DNA of 64,000 nucleotides, taken from Hyphomicrobium sp. (GTDB lineage Bacteria > Pseudomonadota > Alphaproteobacteria > Rhizobiales > Hyphomicrobiaceae). Numbering within the stretch: the stretch's first letter is position 1; every line of letters starts with the position of its first letter. The notes below the pieces were generated by a model. That model saw only the letters and a program-made list of their open reading frames with translations. It was not told the origin of the DNA and searched no databases. Shown piece after piece: positions 54,867 through 64,000 of the stretch. The position numbers and the translations under genes were made by a program. The stretch lies in contig PERI01000001.1 of the NCBI GenBank assembly GCA_002928515.1, positions 62,001 through 126,000 on the forward strand, written 5' to 3'.

Positions 54867-55358
54867 TTACAGCGCTTTCTCTGGCTTATCCTCGGTGTCC
54901 GCCGGTGGGATCGGGGACTCGTATTTCTGCACGCGATCTTTGAATTTCTTGAAGATGCGTTCGACGTAATCGAGCGCTTGATCGACTTCTTCTTCGGTGG
55001 GGAGTTGAATTTTGTTTTCAGGCGTTTCAAGTGGTGGGACGCTATCTATTCCACCCGAGCCACTCTGCTTATTTTCCAGTGCGCGAATGCGTTCGCGAAG
55101 CTCTTTGTTTTCACGTTCGACTTTCGCGATGTCTGTCGTGTCTTTGGTGCGGTCTTGGACTGCGTCGCAGACCCATTCCGTACCTTTGCGGGCACACATG
55201 GCAACGTCGCCGGATTCCTTATCGAGGCGCAGGAAGCCGCCATCTGCCGGTGTCATGGCGTATCGGCCTTTGCCGTCATCGGGTGTCTGTGCAGATACCG
55301 GACTGGCGATTGCGACTGAGCACGCCAATACGACGAGCGATGTTTTGATACGGTTCAT
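54867..55358 (-). CDS. Secreted coiled-coil hypothetical protein
   Basis: 163 residues from ATG 55358 (MNRIKTSLVVLACSV) with GGAG upstream. The signal peptide ends near PVSAQT. A middle helix with heptad pattern (VERENKELRERIRALENK) suggests dimerisation, and a Pro/Glu-rich C-terminus follows. Two Cys (AMCARKGTEWVCDAVQ) could form a disulfide. Not recognised. Rhizobiales have many such small envelope proteins. Confidence 0.7.
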   Translation of the reverse strand: MNRIKTSLVVLACSVAIASPVSAQTPDDGKGRYAMTPADGGFLRLDKESGDVAMCARKGTEWVCDAVQDRTKDTTDIAKVERENKELRERIRALENKQSGSGGIDSVPPLETPENKIQLPTEEEVDQALDYVERIFKKFKDRVQKYESPIPPADTEDKPEKAL

Positions 55359-55740
55359 TTCAGTCTCCGGTCGGGCAAGATTTCGATGACTTTGAGGTTC
55401 CTGGACAATGGCTGGCTTACATCGGCAGTATGGCAAGAGATGGCATCGCTACGACGTGCGTGCCGAATCAGTGATCTTTTTCAGTGACGTAGACTTGCGC
55501 ATTGCCCGCGAGACGATTTTTAAATCATTGAAATTAAACAATATAATTTGAATCTGAACAGCTTTAACCATCCGTTTACTGCGCCCTGAGAGTGTTTTGC
55601 TCTGAGCTTGAAATGTCCTGCGTCCAGCTTCGAAACGCTTTTGCTTCGTGCGGCTCGGATATCAATTTCTGTCACCCACGCCGCTGAAGCGCCAAGCGAA
55701 ACATTTGGCCGTCGTTTGCGACGCGCCGTGAGGGGACGAC
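55359..55740. other. Divergent intergenic region
   Basis: 382 bases without a gene, between the secreted coiled-coil protein and the Sel1 protein. An AT-rich block near 55510-55560 is a likely promoter zone for one or both. No repeat or RNA gene is seen. Confidence 0.5.
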
Positions 55741-58578
55741 ATGGCGAATACGGATTGGAACAGGGATAGTCGCCAGGGGTTTGGGGCGCACCAGTCCGTT
55801 GCTGAAGAGCCAGGTCCGGGTAGCGATCTGAAGGATCTGCTGCATTCGATCGTCGATCAACTCTCTGATGCCGATCAGCGCCACAGCGATACGCTTCAAG
55901 ATATGCGTGAGCGGTTGGCAAATATGGCGCGCGAGGCTCGTGTGCTGCGTGGCAACGTGCCCGATCATCTCATGGATGCCTTCGACCGGATCGAAGTTGG
56001 GATGGCGGAACTTTCGCACCGGATTGGTGAAACGCCGGATCTGTCGCAGAACGGCGATCGTGAATTCTCAAATTCATCTCAAACGCCTGTTACGAAAAAT
56101 CCGAGCCCGGCAAATTTATTTGGCCTTGAGCCGCCGATGGCGTTGCGCTCTGCTCACGAGTCGTTTGTCCCGCCATCGCGTTCCTTCAATGCGGAACAGA
56201 CATTCGATATCATCGAAACCAGCGCGCCTGCTTCAGGCGGTGATGTGTGGCCATTCGCATCAAGCCACACGCGTCTTGGAGAGTTTGCTTCTCATTCTCA
56301 ACCATTCGAGCGCGAGCACTCACCATCGGCAAGTTTCAAAGCCGATGGCACCATCGATCAACCTTGGCTCGAAGCGCGCTTTGCAGAGATCGCCAAGCGG
56401 ATTGAAGAGTCGATTGCCGATATTCGCCCCGACGATGGGTTTTTTGCGCTCGGCCAGCGTCTTGAAACTGTCGAACAGCATGTGGTTCGGGTCGCCGATA
56501 CGGTTGCGACGCGTGCCGATGTAGAAGGCTTGCGATTGATCGAAGCGCATATCAGCGAAGTGACAGCGCACCTTGAGCACACCCATAATCAGTTGACGCG
56601 CCTGGACAGCATCGAAGCGGCCCTTGCAGAAATTTCGCAACGCTTATTGGATGTTCAACATCCTTCGGCTTCGTCGGGCTATGCTGCTGCAATGCCGAGC
56701 GTTGGACAGAACAGCGATGAGATGCGTGGGCTCATCGAGCGATTTATGTCGCAAAGCCGTCAGGGCGAAGAAAGTACACATGCGCTGCTCGACACTTTGC
56801 AACAGGCGATGATCCGCTTGTTGGATCGGGTCGATGCCATGGAAGTTGCACAGCATCAGAGTTTTGAAATTCATGCAGCACCACCGAAGTATGCGCCGGA
56901 ACCTGCTGCCTTCAATGCGTCGCCAGTTGCCGCAAAAGGTTATACGCCGCCGGATGCGCAAGGCGCACTCGATGCCGCCGTTGCAGCTGTCGCAAGTGCA
57001 AATGCATTGTCTTCGCCTTTAACGTCACCTGCAGTTCAACCGCAGGCGATCACTTATGATACCGGTGTCGCGCGTACAGCCGCAGATATCGGACGCGGAT
57101 CGCGTTCGCCGGATGCCATGCGTCAAGACTATATCGCAAATGCACGACGCGCGCGCATGCGTTTGAGTGGTGATGACGAGTTGCCGACTGCCCAAGCTGT
57201 CGAAGTGAAAGAAGCGCCTTACGCGGGGCCTGCTCCCGTTTCTGCGACTGCTAAAAAAGATGCGATCGCATCGAAGCCTGCGCCGCGCACGGCGACATCA
57301 GCACCGAAAAAATCTGCTCAACCGACGTCCGCTTTGCGTTTGTTTATGATGGCGCTTTGCGCCGTCAGTATGCTGGCTGGGGTGTGGTTCATTCTTGATG
57401 GTGGCAAGGAACGTCGCGCGATTTCAAAATCACCTGATGCAACGCCATCAGGTACAACTGCTAAGCAATCGCAAGAGACAACGCAGCCCAAGTCTAGCAT
57501 GGAGCTTGCGCCATCCATCAATGGATCAGCAGGAGAAGGGCTCGCCCCGCCAGCAACTGATGGCTTGTCCGAACCCATCGAAGGCGGTGCACAGCCAAAC
57601 GGTACGGATGCGCCCAGTGAAACGCGTGGCGAGATTATTCCCGGAGAACTGACGATCGGACAAACGACCGTCCCGCTCCTTGGTATTGCGGTCGATACCG
57701 AGCAACCCGTTTCGGCTGCTGAGGTTGAACGCGTCAATCGTCGACAGACGATGGCGAAGATGTCGAGCAGAATTGGCCAAGCGGCTGCCAACATGACGGA
57801 TGCTTCGGTAACGCCCGCAGCGCTCATACCCGCTGAAGGCTCGCCTGCGCCGAACTTTGCACCTGAAGCTGTTTCGCCAACCAACGGGCTGATGCAAAAT
57901 GCTGCGCTCGATATGCCGCCCGTCACCGTTGGACCACTTTCGCTGAGACTTGCTGCTGCTAAAGGCGATCCTTCGGCACAATTCGATGTCGGCGCTAAAC
58001 TGGCAGAAGGTCAGCGCGCTACGGCAAATTACAAAGAAGCTGCCAAATGGTATCAGCGTTCTGCCGATCAAGGCTTCGTGCAAGCGCAGTATCGCCTTGG
58101 TACGCTCTATGAGCGTGGCCTTGGGCTCAAAGCCGACCAAGCGCGTGCGAAATCTTGGTATCAGCGCGCCGCTGACCGCGGCAACGTCAAAGCCATGCAC
58201 AACTTGGCTGTCATGAGTGCCAACCAAAGCAAAGGCACGCCTGACTATACGACCGCTGCACGCTGGTTTACGGCTGCTGCTGAGCGTGGCCTTGCTGATA
58301 GCCAATTTAACCTCGCCGTGCTGCACGAGAACGGTTTGGGCGTCGAGCAGGATTTGAAGCAAACCTACAAGTGGCTGGCGATCGCTGCGCGTAGCGGCGA
58401 TACAGAAGCGATCAAGCGCCGCGACCTCGTCAAGGGTAAGCTGTCGATTGACGATTTGGCCGCAGCTGAAGGCTTAATCCGCACATGGAAAATGACATCG
58501 CCGGACCAACTCAGCAACGATGCGCGGGCAGCCAGCGAAGCATGGAAGAAAAATCCGCAGAACGGCGTTAACGGGTAA
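55741..58578 (+). CDS. PodJ-like membrane protein with Sel1 repeats
   Basis: 945 residues. A long cytoplasmic part (1-525) with predicted coiled-coil segments (LKDLLHSIVDQLSDADQ, MRERLANMAREARVL, HLEHTHNQLTRLDSIEA) and low-complexity linkers, one membrane helix near 530-552 (ALRLFMMALCAVSMLAGVWF), then a periplasmic Pro/Ser-rich linker and four Sel1 repeats (735-910; AAKWYQRSADQGFVQAQYRL is one). This is the plan of polar organiser PodJ of Caulobacter and its Rhizobiales relatives, except that no peptidoglycan-binding domain is seen at the end. GAGGGG precedes the ATG. Confidence 0.75.
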   Translation: MANTDWNRDSRQGFGAHQSVAEEPGPGSDLKDLLHSIVDQLSDADQRHSDTLQDMRERLANMAREARVLRGNVPDHLMDAFDRIEVGMAELSHRIGETPDLSQNGDREFSNSSQTPVTKNPSPANLFGLEPPMALRSAHESFVPPSRSFNAEQTFDIIETSAPASGGDVWPFASSHTRLGEFASHSQPFEREHSPSASFKADGTIDQPWLEARFAEIAKRIEESIADIRPDDGFFALGQRLETVEQHVVRVADTVATRADVEGLRLIEAHISEVTAHLEHTHNQLTRLDSIEAALAEISQRLLDVQHPSASSGYAAAMPSVGQNSDEMRGLIERFMSQSRQGEESTHALLDTLQQAMIRLLDRVDAMEVAQHQSFEIHAAPPKYAPEPAAFNASPVAAKGYTPPDAQGALDAAVAAVASANALSSPLTSPAVQPQAITYDTGVARTAADIGRGSRSPDAMRQDYIANARRARMRLSGDDELPTAQAVEVKEAPYAGPAPVSATAKKDAIASKPAPRTATSAPKKSAQPTSALRLFMMALCAVSMLAGVWFILDGGKERRAISKSPDATPSGTTAKQSQETTQPKSSMELAPSINGSAGEGLAPPATDGLSEPIEGGAQPNGTDAPSETRGEIIPGELTIGQTTVPLLGIAVDTEQPVSAAEVERVNRRQTMAKMSSRIGQAAANMTDASVTPAALIPAEGSPAPNFAPEAVSPTNGLMQNAALDMPPVTVGPLSLRLAAAKGDPSAQFDVGAKLAEGQRATANYKEAAKWYQRSADQGFVQAQYRLGTLYERGLGLKADQARAKSWYQRAADRGNVKAMHNLAVMSANQSKGTPDYTTAARWFTAAAERGLADSQFNLAVLHENGLGVEQDLKQTYKWLAIAARSGDTEAIKRRDLVKGKLSIDDLAAAEGLIRTWKMTSPDQLSNDARAASEAWKKNPQNGVNG

Positions 58579-58609
58579 TTTTCCCAACCTGGTTTTGGGT
58601 CGCAGATGG

Positions 58610-58637
58610 ACGGGTCGCAACGAGGCGGCCCGTTTTT
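58610..58637 (+). terminator. Rho-independent terminator after the Sel1 gene
   Basis: ACGGGTCGC (58610-58618) pairs with GCGGCCCGT (58625-58633, one mismatch) around a six-base loop and is followed by a six-T run. Confidence 0.8.
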
Positions 58638-58760
58638 TCATTTTTGCAACGCTTGCTGCTGATTGTCAGCTTGTGGTCACGCGCGACTTGGTGTCGGATA
58701 GAGATCACGGTTCTTAGGATGATTTGCCTGTCATCCGCGCCAGGAAAGCAGACCCGCGCG

Positions 58761-59687
58761 ATGTACGTCTATTTGCCGATCGCTGAAATGGCGGTCCACA
58801 TTCCATTATTCCTCGCACTGGGCGGTACGGTGGGGTTTTTGTCCGGCCTGTTTGGGGTGGGCGGCGGATTTTTGTTGACGCCGTTGATGATTTTTTTGGG
58901 CATCCCGCCAGCCGTAGCCGTGGGTACGAGTGCTGCCCATATCGTGGCGACGTCGGTCTCAGGTGCGGTTACTCAATACCGGCGCAACAACGTCGATTTG
59001 ACGATGGGCCTCGTGATGTTGGCCGGCGGTGTGACGGGAACTGTCATCGGTGTCGAAGCGGTGCGCATGTTGCGCAAGGCCGGGTTATTCGATGTGGCGG
59101 TGTCTCTCAGCTACGTGACGTTTCTGGGTGCGGTTGGAATTTTGATGCTGATCGAGAGCATCAATACGCTGCGCCACGTTCATGCGACGGGCCAATCTGC
59201 GCGTCGTGGGTCAGGCCAGCACAGTTTCGTAGATGGCTTGCCTCTGAAAATGCGCTTCAAGCGATCGAAGCTCTATATCAGCGCTATTCCACCAGCGATT
59301 ATCGGCATGTTTGTCGGGTTCATGGCTGCCATCATGGGTGTTGGCGGTGGGTTCGTCATCATACCGGCGATGATATATATCTTGCGGATGCCAACTTCGG
59401 TGGTTGTTGGAACATCACTGTTTCAGGTGGTGTTCGTTGCGGCGCTGGCGACGGTCCTGCATGCGATCCAGAATAAGAGCGTCGATGTGGTGCTGGCAGC
59501 GCTGTTGATTGCTGGCGGTGTTATTGGTGCGCAGATCGGGAGTATTGCTGGACGTAAACTAAAAGGTGAGCAGTTGCGCTTCTTACTGGCAGCACTGGTT
59601 CTCTTGGTTGCTGTGCGTATGGCCTATGACTTGGTGATTACGCCGAGCGAATTGTTCAATCTTGCGCCGCCGGTGGCTGCACGATGA
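58761..59687 (+). CDS. TauE/SafE-family sulfite/organosulfonate exporter
   Basis: 308 residues with about eight membrane helices in two homologous halves, each with the family motif: GLFGVGGGFLLTPLM and AIMGVGGGFVIIPAM. The family exports anions such as sulfite or sulfoacetate. ATG 58761 (MYVYLPIAEMAV) is chosen; an upstream frame from 58644 lacks family residues. It overlaps the next gene by ATGA. Confidence 0.88.
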   Translation: MYVYLPIAEMAVHIPLFLALGGTVGFLSGLFGVGGGFLLTPLMIFLGIPPAVAVGTSAAHIVATSVSGAVTQYRRNNVDLTMGLVMLAGGVTGTVIGVEAVRMLRKAGLFDVAVSLSYVTFLGAVGILMLIESINTLRHVHATGQSARRGSGQHSFVDGLPLKMRFKRSKLYISAIPPAIIGMFVGFMAAIMGVGGGFVIIPAMIYILRMPTSVVVGTSLFQVVFVAALATVLHAIQNKSVDVVLAALLIAGGVIGAQIGSIAGRKLKGEQLRFLLAALVLLVAVRMAYDLVITPSELFNLAPPVAAR

Positions 59688-60511
59688 TGGCGAAAGCGCG
59701 CAGATATGTGCTCGCCGTGATCGCAGCTGTCGCTGGTCTGCTCGGCATTTTGGCGTCACATGCTCTTGCGCAAGATGCCGTGCAAGGTAGCGAGAGCGTG
59801 GAGGCTGATGTATCCGCGCGGAGCGTTTCCATTGAGGCCGATTTTACCGGAACTGAAATCGTCGTTTTTGGAACGGTCGAAAACAGCAAGCAACCCAGTG
59901 CAGAGGCTGGCACGTACGATGTCATTGTGGTGGTCGAAGGCACGCCAGCGCCGCTCGTCGTGCGCAAGCGCTCGAATTTGGCCGGGCTTTGGATCAATAC
60001 TCAATCGATCCGCCTTGCCTCTTTGCCGAGTTATTATGCGATTTCGTCAACGCGGCCGATCAATGAAATTGCTGAGACACCGGTACTGGATGAGCATGGC
60101 ATCGGCTTTGCTCATGTGCGGATGGTTGAGTCCGGCAGTAGCCGCACCGCATCAACCGATCCGAAAGATATGGAGCAGTTCCGTGAGGCGGTTGTGCGTT
60201 TGAAGCAGCGTGACGGACTTTATGTTCGTGCTGACTATGGGGTTGGGTTTGTAGGACGTAGCTTGTTCCGGAGCACCATCAAGGTGCCGCCGAATGTACC
60301 GATCGGACGATTGACGGCGCGGGTGTACTTGTTCCGAGAAGGCACGCTGTTGGGACAATACAAAAGTGAAGTTTCTCTCGCGCGCGCAGGCATCGAGCGC
60401 TTTTTGCACGATGCAGCGATTGGCTATTCATTGTTGTACGGCCTTGGCGTGGTGTTGTTTGCGGTCGGGGCTGGATTGGTATCCGCTTATGCATTTCGCC
60501 GTGAAGCCTAG
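59684..60511 (+). CDS. TIGR02186-family periplasmic/membrane protein
   Basis: 275 residues. Signal or anchor helix at 5-30 (YVLAVIAAVAGLLGILASHA), a beta-rich periplasmic domain (SVSIEADFTGTEIVVFG) and a C-terminal membrane helix (YGLGVVLFAVGAGLVSAYAF). It has the sequence pattern of the uncharacterised TIGR02186 family, which is usually encoded after a TauE/SafE gene, here with a 4-base overlap. It is probably an accessory subunit of that exporter. Confidence 0.85.
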   Translation: MMAKARRYVLAVIAAVAGLLGILASHALAQDAVQGSESVEADVSARSVSIEADFTGTEIVVFGTVENSKQPSAEAGTYDVIVVVEGTPAPLVVRKRSNLAGLWINTQSIRLASLPSYYAISSTRPINEIAETPVLDEHGIGFAHVRMVESGSSRTASTDPKDMEQFREAVVRLKQRDGLYVRADYGVGFVGRSLFRSTIKVPPNVPIGRLTARVYLFREGTLLGQYKSEVSLARAGIERFLHDAAIGYSLLYGLGVVLFAVGAGLVSAYAFRREA

Positions 60512-60517
60512 TGCGTT

Positions 60518-61240
60518 TCAATCGCACTGAAGTAGGCGCGGGGCAATCGGATAGACGCCTTCTTGACCGAGCATGAAGACGGCCATGCCGTCGTTGCCAA
60601 ACACAGGCTCGAAGGCGCTATCGAGAATGTTCAGTCCGCCTGTGAAGGCACCGAACGCTGGCATAACCAGGCGCAAACCATTGGAGACAAAGCACGGGCG
60701 GCGTAAAGCGGTTGCGTGCAGCACAATCTTTGCGGCGGGATGGAGATGACCGGCAATCTCGTGACTGACGGCACCGTTCGCTGGCTCATGGCGCAGGGTT
60801 ATGCCTTCGACGGTGAGTTGGGATAGGACGTGGCCGCCGAGTGTTTTGTCGATCTCAGGGTCGTGATTGCCGGTGATCCATATCCATTCGCGGTCGTCCT
60901 GCATAAAGCGGAGCGCGTCGCGATCATCGGAGTTCATACGGGATACGGCGGCAGCATCATGGAGGCTATCGCCAAGCGCAATGATGGTGGCCGCTTGATA
61001 ATAATCAATGACGGTTGCGAGTTTATGCAGTGTGTCGCGCGTATCGTAGGGCGGCAACATTTGTCCGCGTGCGGCAAACGACGAGCCTTTTTCAAAATGT
61101 AAATCTGAGACTATAAGTGCATTTTCTGCGGGCCAATACAGGGCACCGGACTTGTGCGCGAGCAAGGACTTTCCGCACAGCGACAGCGGCTGATCTGCGC
61201 AGTCGTCGAGGCCCAGGCGATCTGGTTTCAGTGCCACCAT
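60518..61240 (-). CDS. pdeM: Ligase-associated DNA repair endonuclease PdeM
   Basis: 240 residues, calcineurin-like metallophosphoesterase. Metal-binding motifs SDLHFEKG, LGDSLHD, GNHD and GHLHP are in order. PdeM is part of a set of ligase-associated DNA damage genes with an Lhr-like helicase, a ligase and an exonuclease. It starts 3 bases after the helicase stop, so both are co-expressed. Confidence 0.9.
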   Translation of the reverse strand: MVALKPDRLGLDDCADQPLSLCGKSLLAHKSGALYWPAENALIVSDLHFEKGSSFAARGQMLPPYDTRDTLHKLATVIDYYQAATIIALGDSLHDAAAVSRMNSDDRDALRFMQDDREWIWITGNHDPEIDKTLGGHVLSQLTVEGITLRHEPANGAVSHEIAGHLHPAAKIVLHATALRRPCFVSNGLRLVMPAFGAFTGGLNILDSAFEPVFGNDGMAVFMLGQEGVYPIAPRLLQCD

Positions 61241-61243
61241 GTT

Positions 61244-63838
61244 TCAGCCGTCCTCCATGGCTTCGCGTATCAAAATTTCTGAGGCTTCACGCAACATATC
61301 GTCCTGCGCTTCGCCATTGACCCGCTCGCGACCGATTTCAAGCAGGATCGGAACGGCGAGCGGTGAAACGCGGTCTAGAGGTTGATGCCTGATTCGTCCC
61401 TTGATGCGGGCGAGAAATTCGCCTAGTCGGGCGATATCCAACAAACCCGTGGCGGCATCTGCCCATGCGGCTTCAAGTAAGATGTGGTTGGGGTCATGGC
61501 GGCGCAGCACGTCATACACGAGGTCGGTTGACATCGTGACTTGTCGGCCTGATTTGACCTTGCCGGGATGTCGGCGCTCGATAAGCCCTGCTACGACCGC
61601 CGCAAAACGAAACGTGCGTTTCATCAAGCTGGTTTCAGCGAGCCATGCGTCCAGGTCGTCGCCGAGCATGTCTTCTTCAAACAATTGCGATAGGGAAAGT
61701 TTGCCGTCGGCGATCAGCGCTGAGATATCGCCGCGACCCCAGATGGAGATGGCGTAGTCGTTGGCGACAAAGCCGAGCGGTTTGGCACCTGCTCGGTCGA
61801 GGCGCCGAGTGAGCAACATTGCAAGCGTTTGGTGCGCGTGACGTCCTTCGAAGGCATAGATGACGATGTGATGCCGCCCTGCGCGTGGGAAGGTTTCGAT
61901 CAAGACGTCATTGGGACCTGGAATGAGCGAGCGTGATTGTTGAAGGCGCAGCCAATCGGCAACGGGTGTCGGCAAAGCTGCCCACGACCTATCATCCGAC
62001 AACATGCGTCTGACGCGTTGTGCGACGTGCGTTGACATCGGGAATCTACCGCCGCCGTAGCTTGGAATCATGGGATCGGCAGACTTCGCGCGCGAGACGA
62101 ATACCTCGGTGCCTTGCAGACTTTCAAAGCGCAGGACTTCTCCAGCGAATACGAACGTTGCGCGTGCGGGGAGCTGTTCGACGAATGCTTCATCGACTTC
62201 GCCAAGAACGCGACCACCTTGGTGTGCGGTTCGTGTCTGTTTTCCGGCGATGTGCTTTCCTGAGACGAGGCGCACTTTCAGCATCGGGCTTTCGACGATG
62301 GTGCCGACATTGAGCCGATACTGTTGGGCAAAACTGGGATGGGCTATGCGTAGTTTGCCGTCGGGCTCGGGTTTGAGTTTTGCAAAGCGGTCGTAGGCGC
62401 GCAGTGCGTAGCCACCTGTCGCGACAAAATCTATGGCGCGGTCAAATTGCTGTCGGCTGAGGTATGCATAGGGAAGCGCGGACCGCACTTCATCAAACAG
62501 CGCGCTTGGCTGGAAAGGCGCGGAGCATGCTGTGCCCAGGATGTGTTGAGCTAAAACATCTAGCCCGCCGTTTCGCGAAAGAGCCGCATCTTGTGCGCCT
62601 GCTTCGGCGGCTTCCAATGCGGCTCGACATTCCAAGACTTCAAAGCGGTTACTTGGGACGAGGATCGCTTTTGAGGATTCATCGAGGCGATGATTGGCGC
62701 GGCCGATGCGTTGCAGAAGTCGGCTAGATCCCTTGGGTGCGCCGACATTGATCACAAGGTCGATGTCACCCCAGTCGATCCCGAGATCGAGCGTCGATGT
62801 GGCGACGACGGCGCGTAGTTTTCCCGCCGCCATTGCGGCTTCGACTTTTTTACGCTGGGCTGCATCGAGCGAGCCGTGATGCAAGCCGATGGGTAGGTTG
62901 TCGTCGTTGACGCGCCAGAGTTCTTGAAACACAAGCTCGGCTTGCATGCGTGTGTTGACGAAAACGAGCGACAGTTTGTGGGCACGTAGTTCATCGTAGA
63001 TTTCGCGCATCGCGTATTTCGATGTGTGACCTGACCAAGGCACGCCGACCTCGGCTTCCAGAATGCGGATATCTGGCTTTGCGCCGCCTGTGACGGTGAC
63101 GATGTCTGACAGACGTGTTTCGGTTTCAGGTTTCGTTTGTGCGACGAGATAGGCGCGCAGTTCACTTGGTCGCGCGACCGTTGCCGACAGACCGATGGTC
63201 ATGACGTGAGGCGCGTGGGACCGCAGGCGGGCGAGGTCGAGTGCCAGCAAGTCGCCGCGTTTCGTCGGAGCCAATGCGTGCAGTTCATCGAGGATGATGG
63301 TGTCGAGATCGGCGAACAGATGACCAGCGTCTGGATGACTGAGGAGAAGTGCAATTTGCTCGGGCGTGGTGAGCAAGATGTGCGGAGGGTTGGTGCGCTG
63401 TCTCTGGCGACGTGCGGCGCTGGTATCTCCGGTGCGAATTTCGGTCCGGATTTTGAGGCCCATGTCGGTGATTGGCGCAGTGAGATTTCGGGCGACGTCG
63501 GCTGCCAGCGCTTTAAGCGGTGAGACGTAGAGTACGCGCAATCCAGCGCCCTGCTTTTTCTGTTTGTCTTCGGCAAAGGCCGCCATCGTTGGTAGAAATC
63601 CGGCGAGCGTTTTTCCAGCGCCTGTTGGCGCGATCAGGAGCGTCGATTGACGCAACTTGGCATTGGCGAGTAAGGCGAGCTGATGGGGGCGGGGCTGCCA
63701 ACTTTTAGAGCGAAACCATTGGGCAATGATCGACGGAAGCGTTGCCGGGGTTTGGGCAAGGTTGTGTATTTGCCCGGCATCACGATGCGCTGGCTGTGCG
63801 CGCAAGGGTTGAGATTTTCTTTGTTGTCGCAGTGCCAT
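61244..63838 (-). CDS. Ligase-associated Lhr-like DEXH helicase
   Basis: 864 residues. Walker A APTGAGKTLAGF, DELH in IILDELHALAPTKRGDL, SAT in IGLSATVARPSE, and late motifs ATSTLDLGIDWGDID and LLQRIGRANHR mark an Lhr-family SF2 helicase; the C-terminal winged helix and DEAD-associated domain follow. The N-terminal 40 residues are low-complexity and basic. Together with PdeM it acts in mutagen-damage repair. The ligase and exonuclease of the set are not in the window. Confidence 0.92.
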   Translation of the reverse strand: MALRQQRKSQPLRAQPAHRDAGQIHNLAQTPATLPSIIAQWFRSKSWQPRPHQLALLANAKLRQSTLLIAPTGAGKTLAGFLPTMAAFAEDKQKKQGAGLRVLYVSPLKALAADVARNLTAPITDMGLKIRTEIRTGDTSAARRQRQRTNPPHILLTTPEQIALLLSHPDAGHLFADLDTIILDELHALAPTKRGDLLALDLARLRSHAPHVMTIGLSATVARPSELRAYLVAQTKPETETRLSDIVTVTGGAKPDIRILEAEVGVPWSGHTSKYAMREIYDELRAHKLSLVFVNTRMQAELVFQELWRVNDDNLPIGLHHGSLDAAQRKKVEAAMAAGKLRAVVATSTLDLGIDWGDIDLVINVGAPKGSSRLLQRIGRANHRLDESSKAILVPSNRFEVLECRAALEAAEAGAQDAALSRNGGLDVLAQHILGTACSAPFQPSALFDEVRSALPYAYLSRQQFDRAIDFVATGGYALRAYDRFAKLKPEPDGKLRIAHPSFAQQYRLNVGTIVESPMLKVRLVSGKHIAGKQTRTAHQGGRVLGEVDEAFVEQLPARATFVFAGEVLRFESLQGTEVFVSRAKSADPMIPSYGGGRFPMSTHVAQRVRRMLSDDRSWAALPTPVADWLRLQQSRSLIPGPNDVLIETFPRAGRHHIVIYAFEGRHAHQTLAMLLTRRLDRAGAKPLGFVANDYAISIWGRGDISALIADGKLSLSQLFEEDMLGDDLDAWLAETSLMKRTFRFAAVVAGLIERRHPGKVKSGRQVTMSTDLVYDVLRRHDPNHILLEAAWADAATGLLDIARLGEFLARIKGRIRHQPLDRVSPLAVPILLEIGRERVNGEAQDDMLREASEILIREAMEDG

Positions 63839-63964
63839 CGCCTTATGTACGCATGGATTGGCAGATTGGCTCGCACTTGCGATAGAGCGGTGCTAATTGC
63901 TTTGGCATGATGTCTGTGCGCTCACGGCATTTTTAAGTTCACCGGAAAATTGGAGATGAGAAGC

Positions 63965-64000
63965 ATGAATTTTCGCGACTTTCTTGGCGGGCATCCTATC
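63965..64000 (+). CDS. Start of a gene cut by the right edge
   Basis: ATG 63965 after GGAGATGAGAAGC opens a frame MNFRDFLGGHPI that runs out of the window. The beginning (FLGGHP) resembles the N-terminus of the small DUF6460 membrane proteins of Rhizobiales, from memory. Twelve residues are too few for a firm call. Confidence 0.4.
   Translation, partial: MNFRDFLGGHPI

Noticed and set aside
1..64000. CRISPR array, toxin-antitoxin pair or phage defence island
   Set aside because: No regularly spaced repeats, no cas genes and no recognised defence or toxin domains were found in the frames read.

Overview
The window reads as a chromosomal segment of an alphaproteobacterium of the order Hyphomicrobiales (Rhizobiales). 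The grounds are gene content and order: cmk/rpsA/sppA/ihfB, then trpFBA-accD-folC, then trxA/addA/addB/murU-like/tsaE-amgK/DivL-like kinase/ahcY, then HPr/EIIA/HprK/ChvG/ChvI opposite pckA. This order is from memory of rhizobial genomes, not from a search. ChvG/ChvI, an EIIA-Man-type PTS protein with a very short HprK, and a zinc-finger-less AccD all point the same way. Base composition looks moderate, roughly 55-58% GC by eye. No phage, insertion sequence, CRISPR array or rRNA was seen, and one tRNA gene was found.

Layout. 1-5.9 kb: the 3' part of cmk, an HWE-family sensor kinase on the other strand, rpsA, a short SppA protease and the IHF beta subunit. 5.9-12.1 kb: two small membrane proteins, trpF, trpB, trpA, accD and folC, all rightward (tryptophan, fatty acid and folate metabolism). 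12.4-15.1 kb: an ExaC/AcoD-type aldehyde dehydrogenase, its usual DUF779 partner and an isochorismatase-like hydrolase, closed by a bidirectional terminator facing trxA. 15.1-28.7 kb: a long leftward block of thioredoxin, the AddAB recombination nuclease, a MurU-like nucleotidyltransferase, a TsaE-AmgK fusion, a large PAS-rich DivL-like pseudokinase with Tyr at the phospho-acceptor position, and S-adenosylhomocysteinase. 29-30.7 kb: a TadG-like protein with a vWA domain. 30.7-36.7 kb: the HPr-EIIA-HprK relay beside ChvG-ChvI, divergent from PEP carboxykinase. This is a carbon, acid and envelope control island.

36.7-48.7 kb is more accessory: pyrE, a GT39-like glycosyltransferase, a redoxin with a His-rich tail, a HAD phosphatase, a 42-residue membrane peptide, two tandem secreted four-cysteine proteins, a Tat-exported intradiol dioxygenase, a DCC-family protein, a tautomerase, an exported NagZ-like GH3 enzyme, an orphan periplasmic binding protein and a GT2 synthase. 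48.9-51.0 kb holds an ArsM of the arsenosugar type and a radical SAM enzyme, with tRNA-Gly(CCC) between them on the other strand. 51-64 kb: mscL, a two-subunit sodium/solute symporter, proline iminopeptidase, a coiled-coil secreted protein, a PodJ-like Sel1-repeat membrane protein, a TauE/SafE exporter with its TIGR02186 partner, PdeM with its Lhr-like helicase, and the first codons of a gene cut by the right edge.

The observations I rate highest are: the ArsM/radical SAM pair, whose radical SAM does not look like ArsS; the Tyr-for-His DivL-like kinase, with a 12-bp perfect inverted repeat covering that very codon; the tandem four-Cys secreted proteins; and a candidate operator upstream of ahcY.
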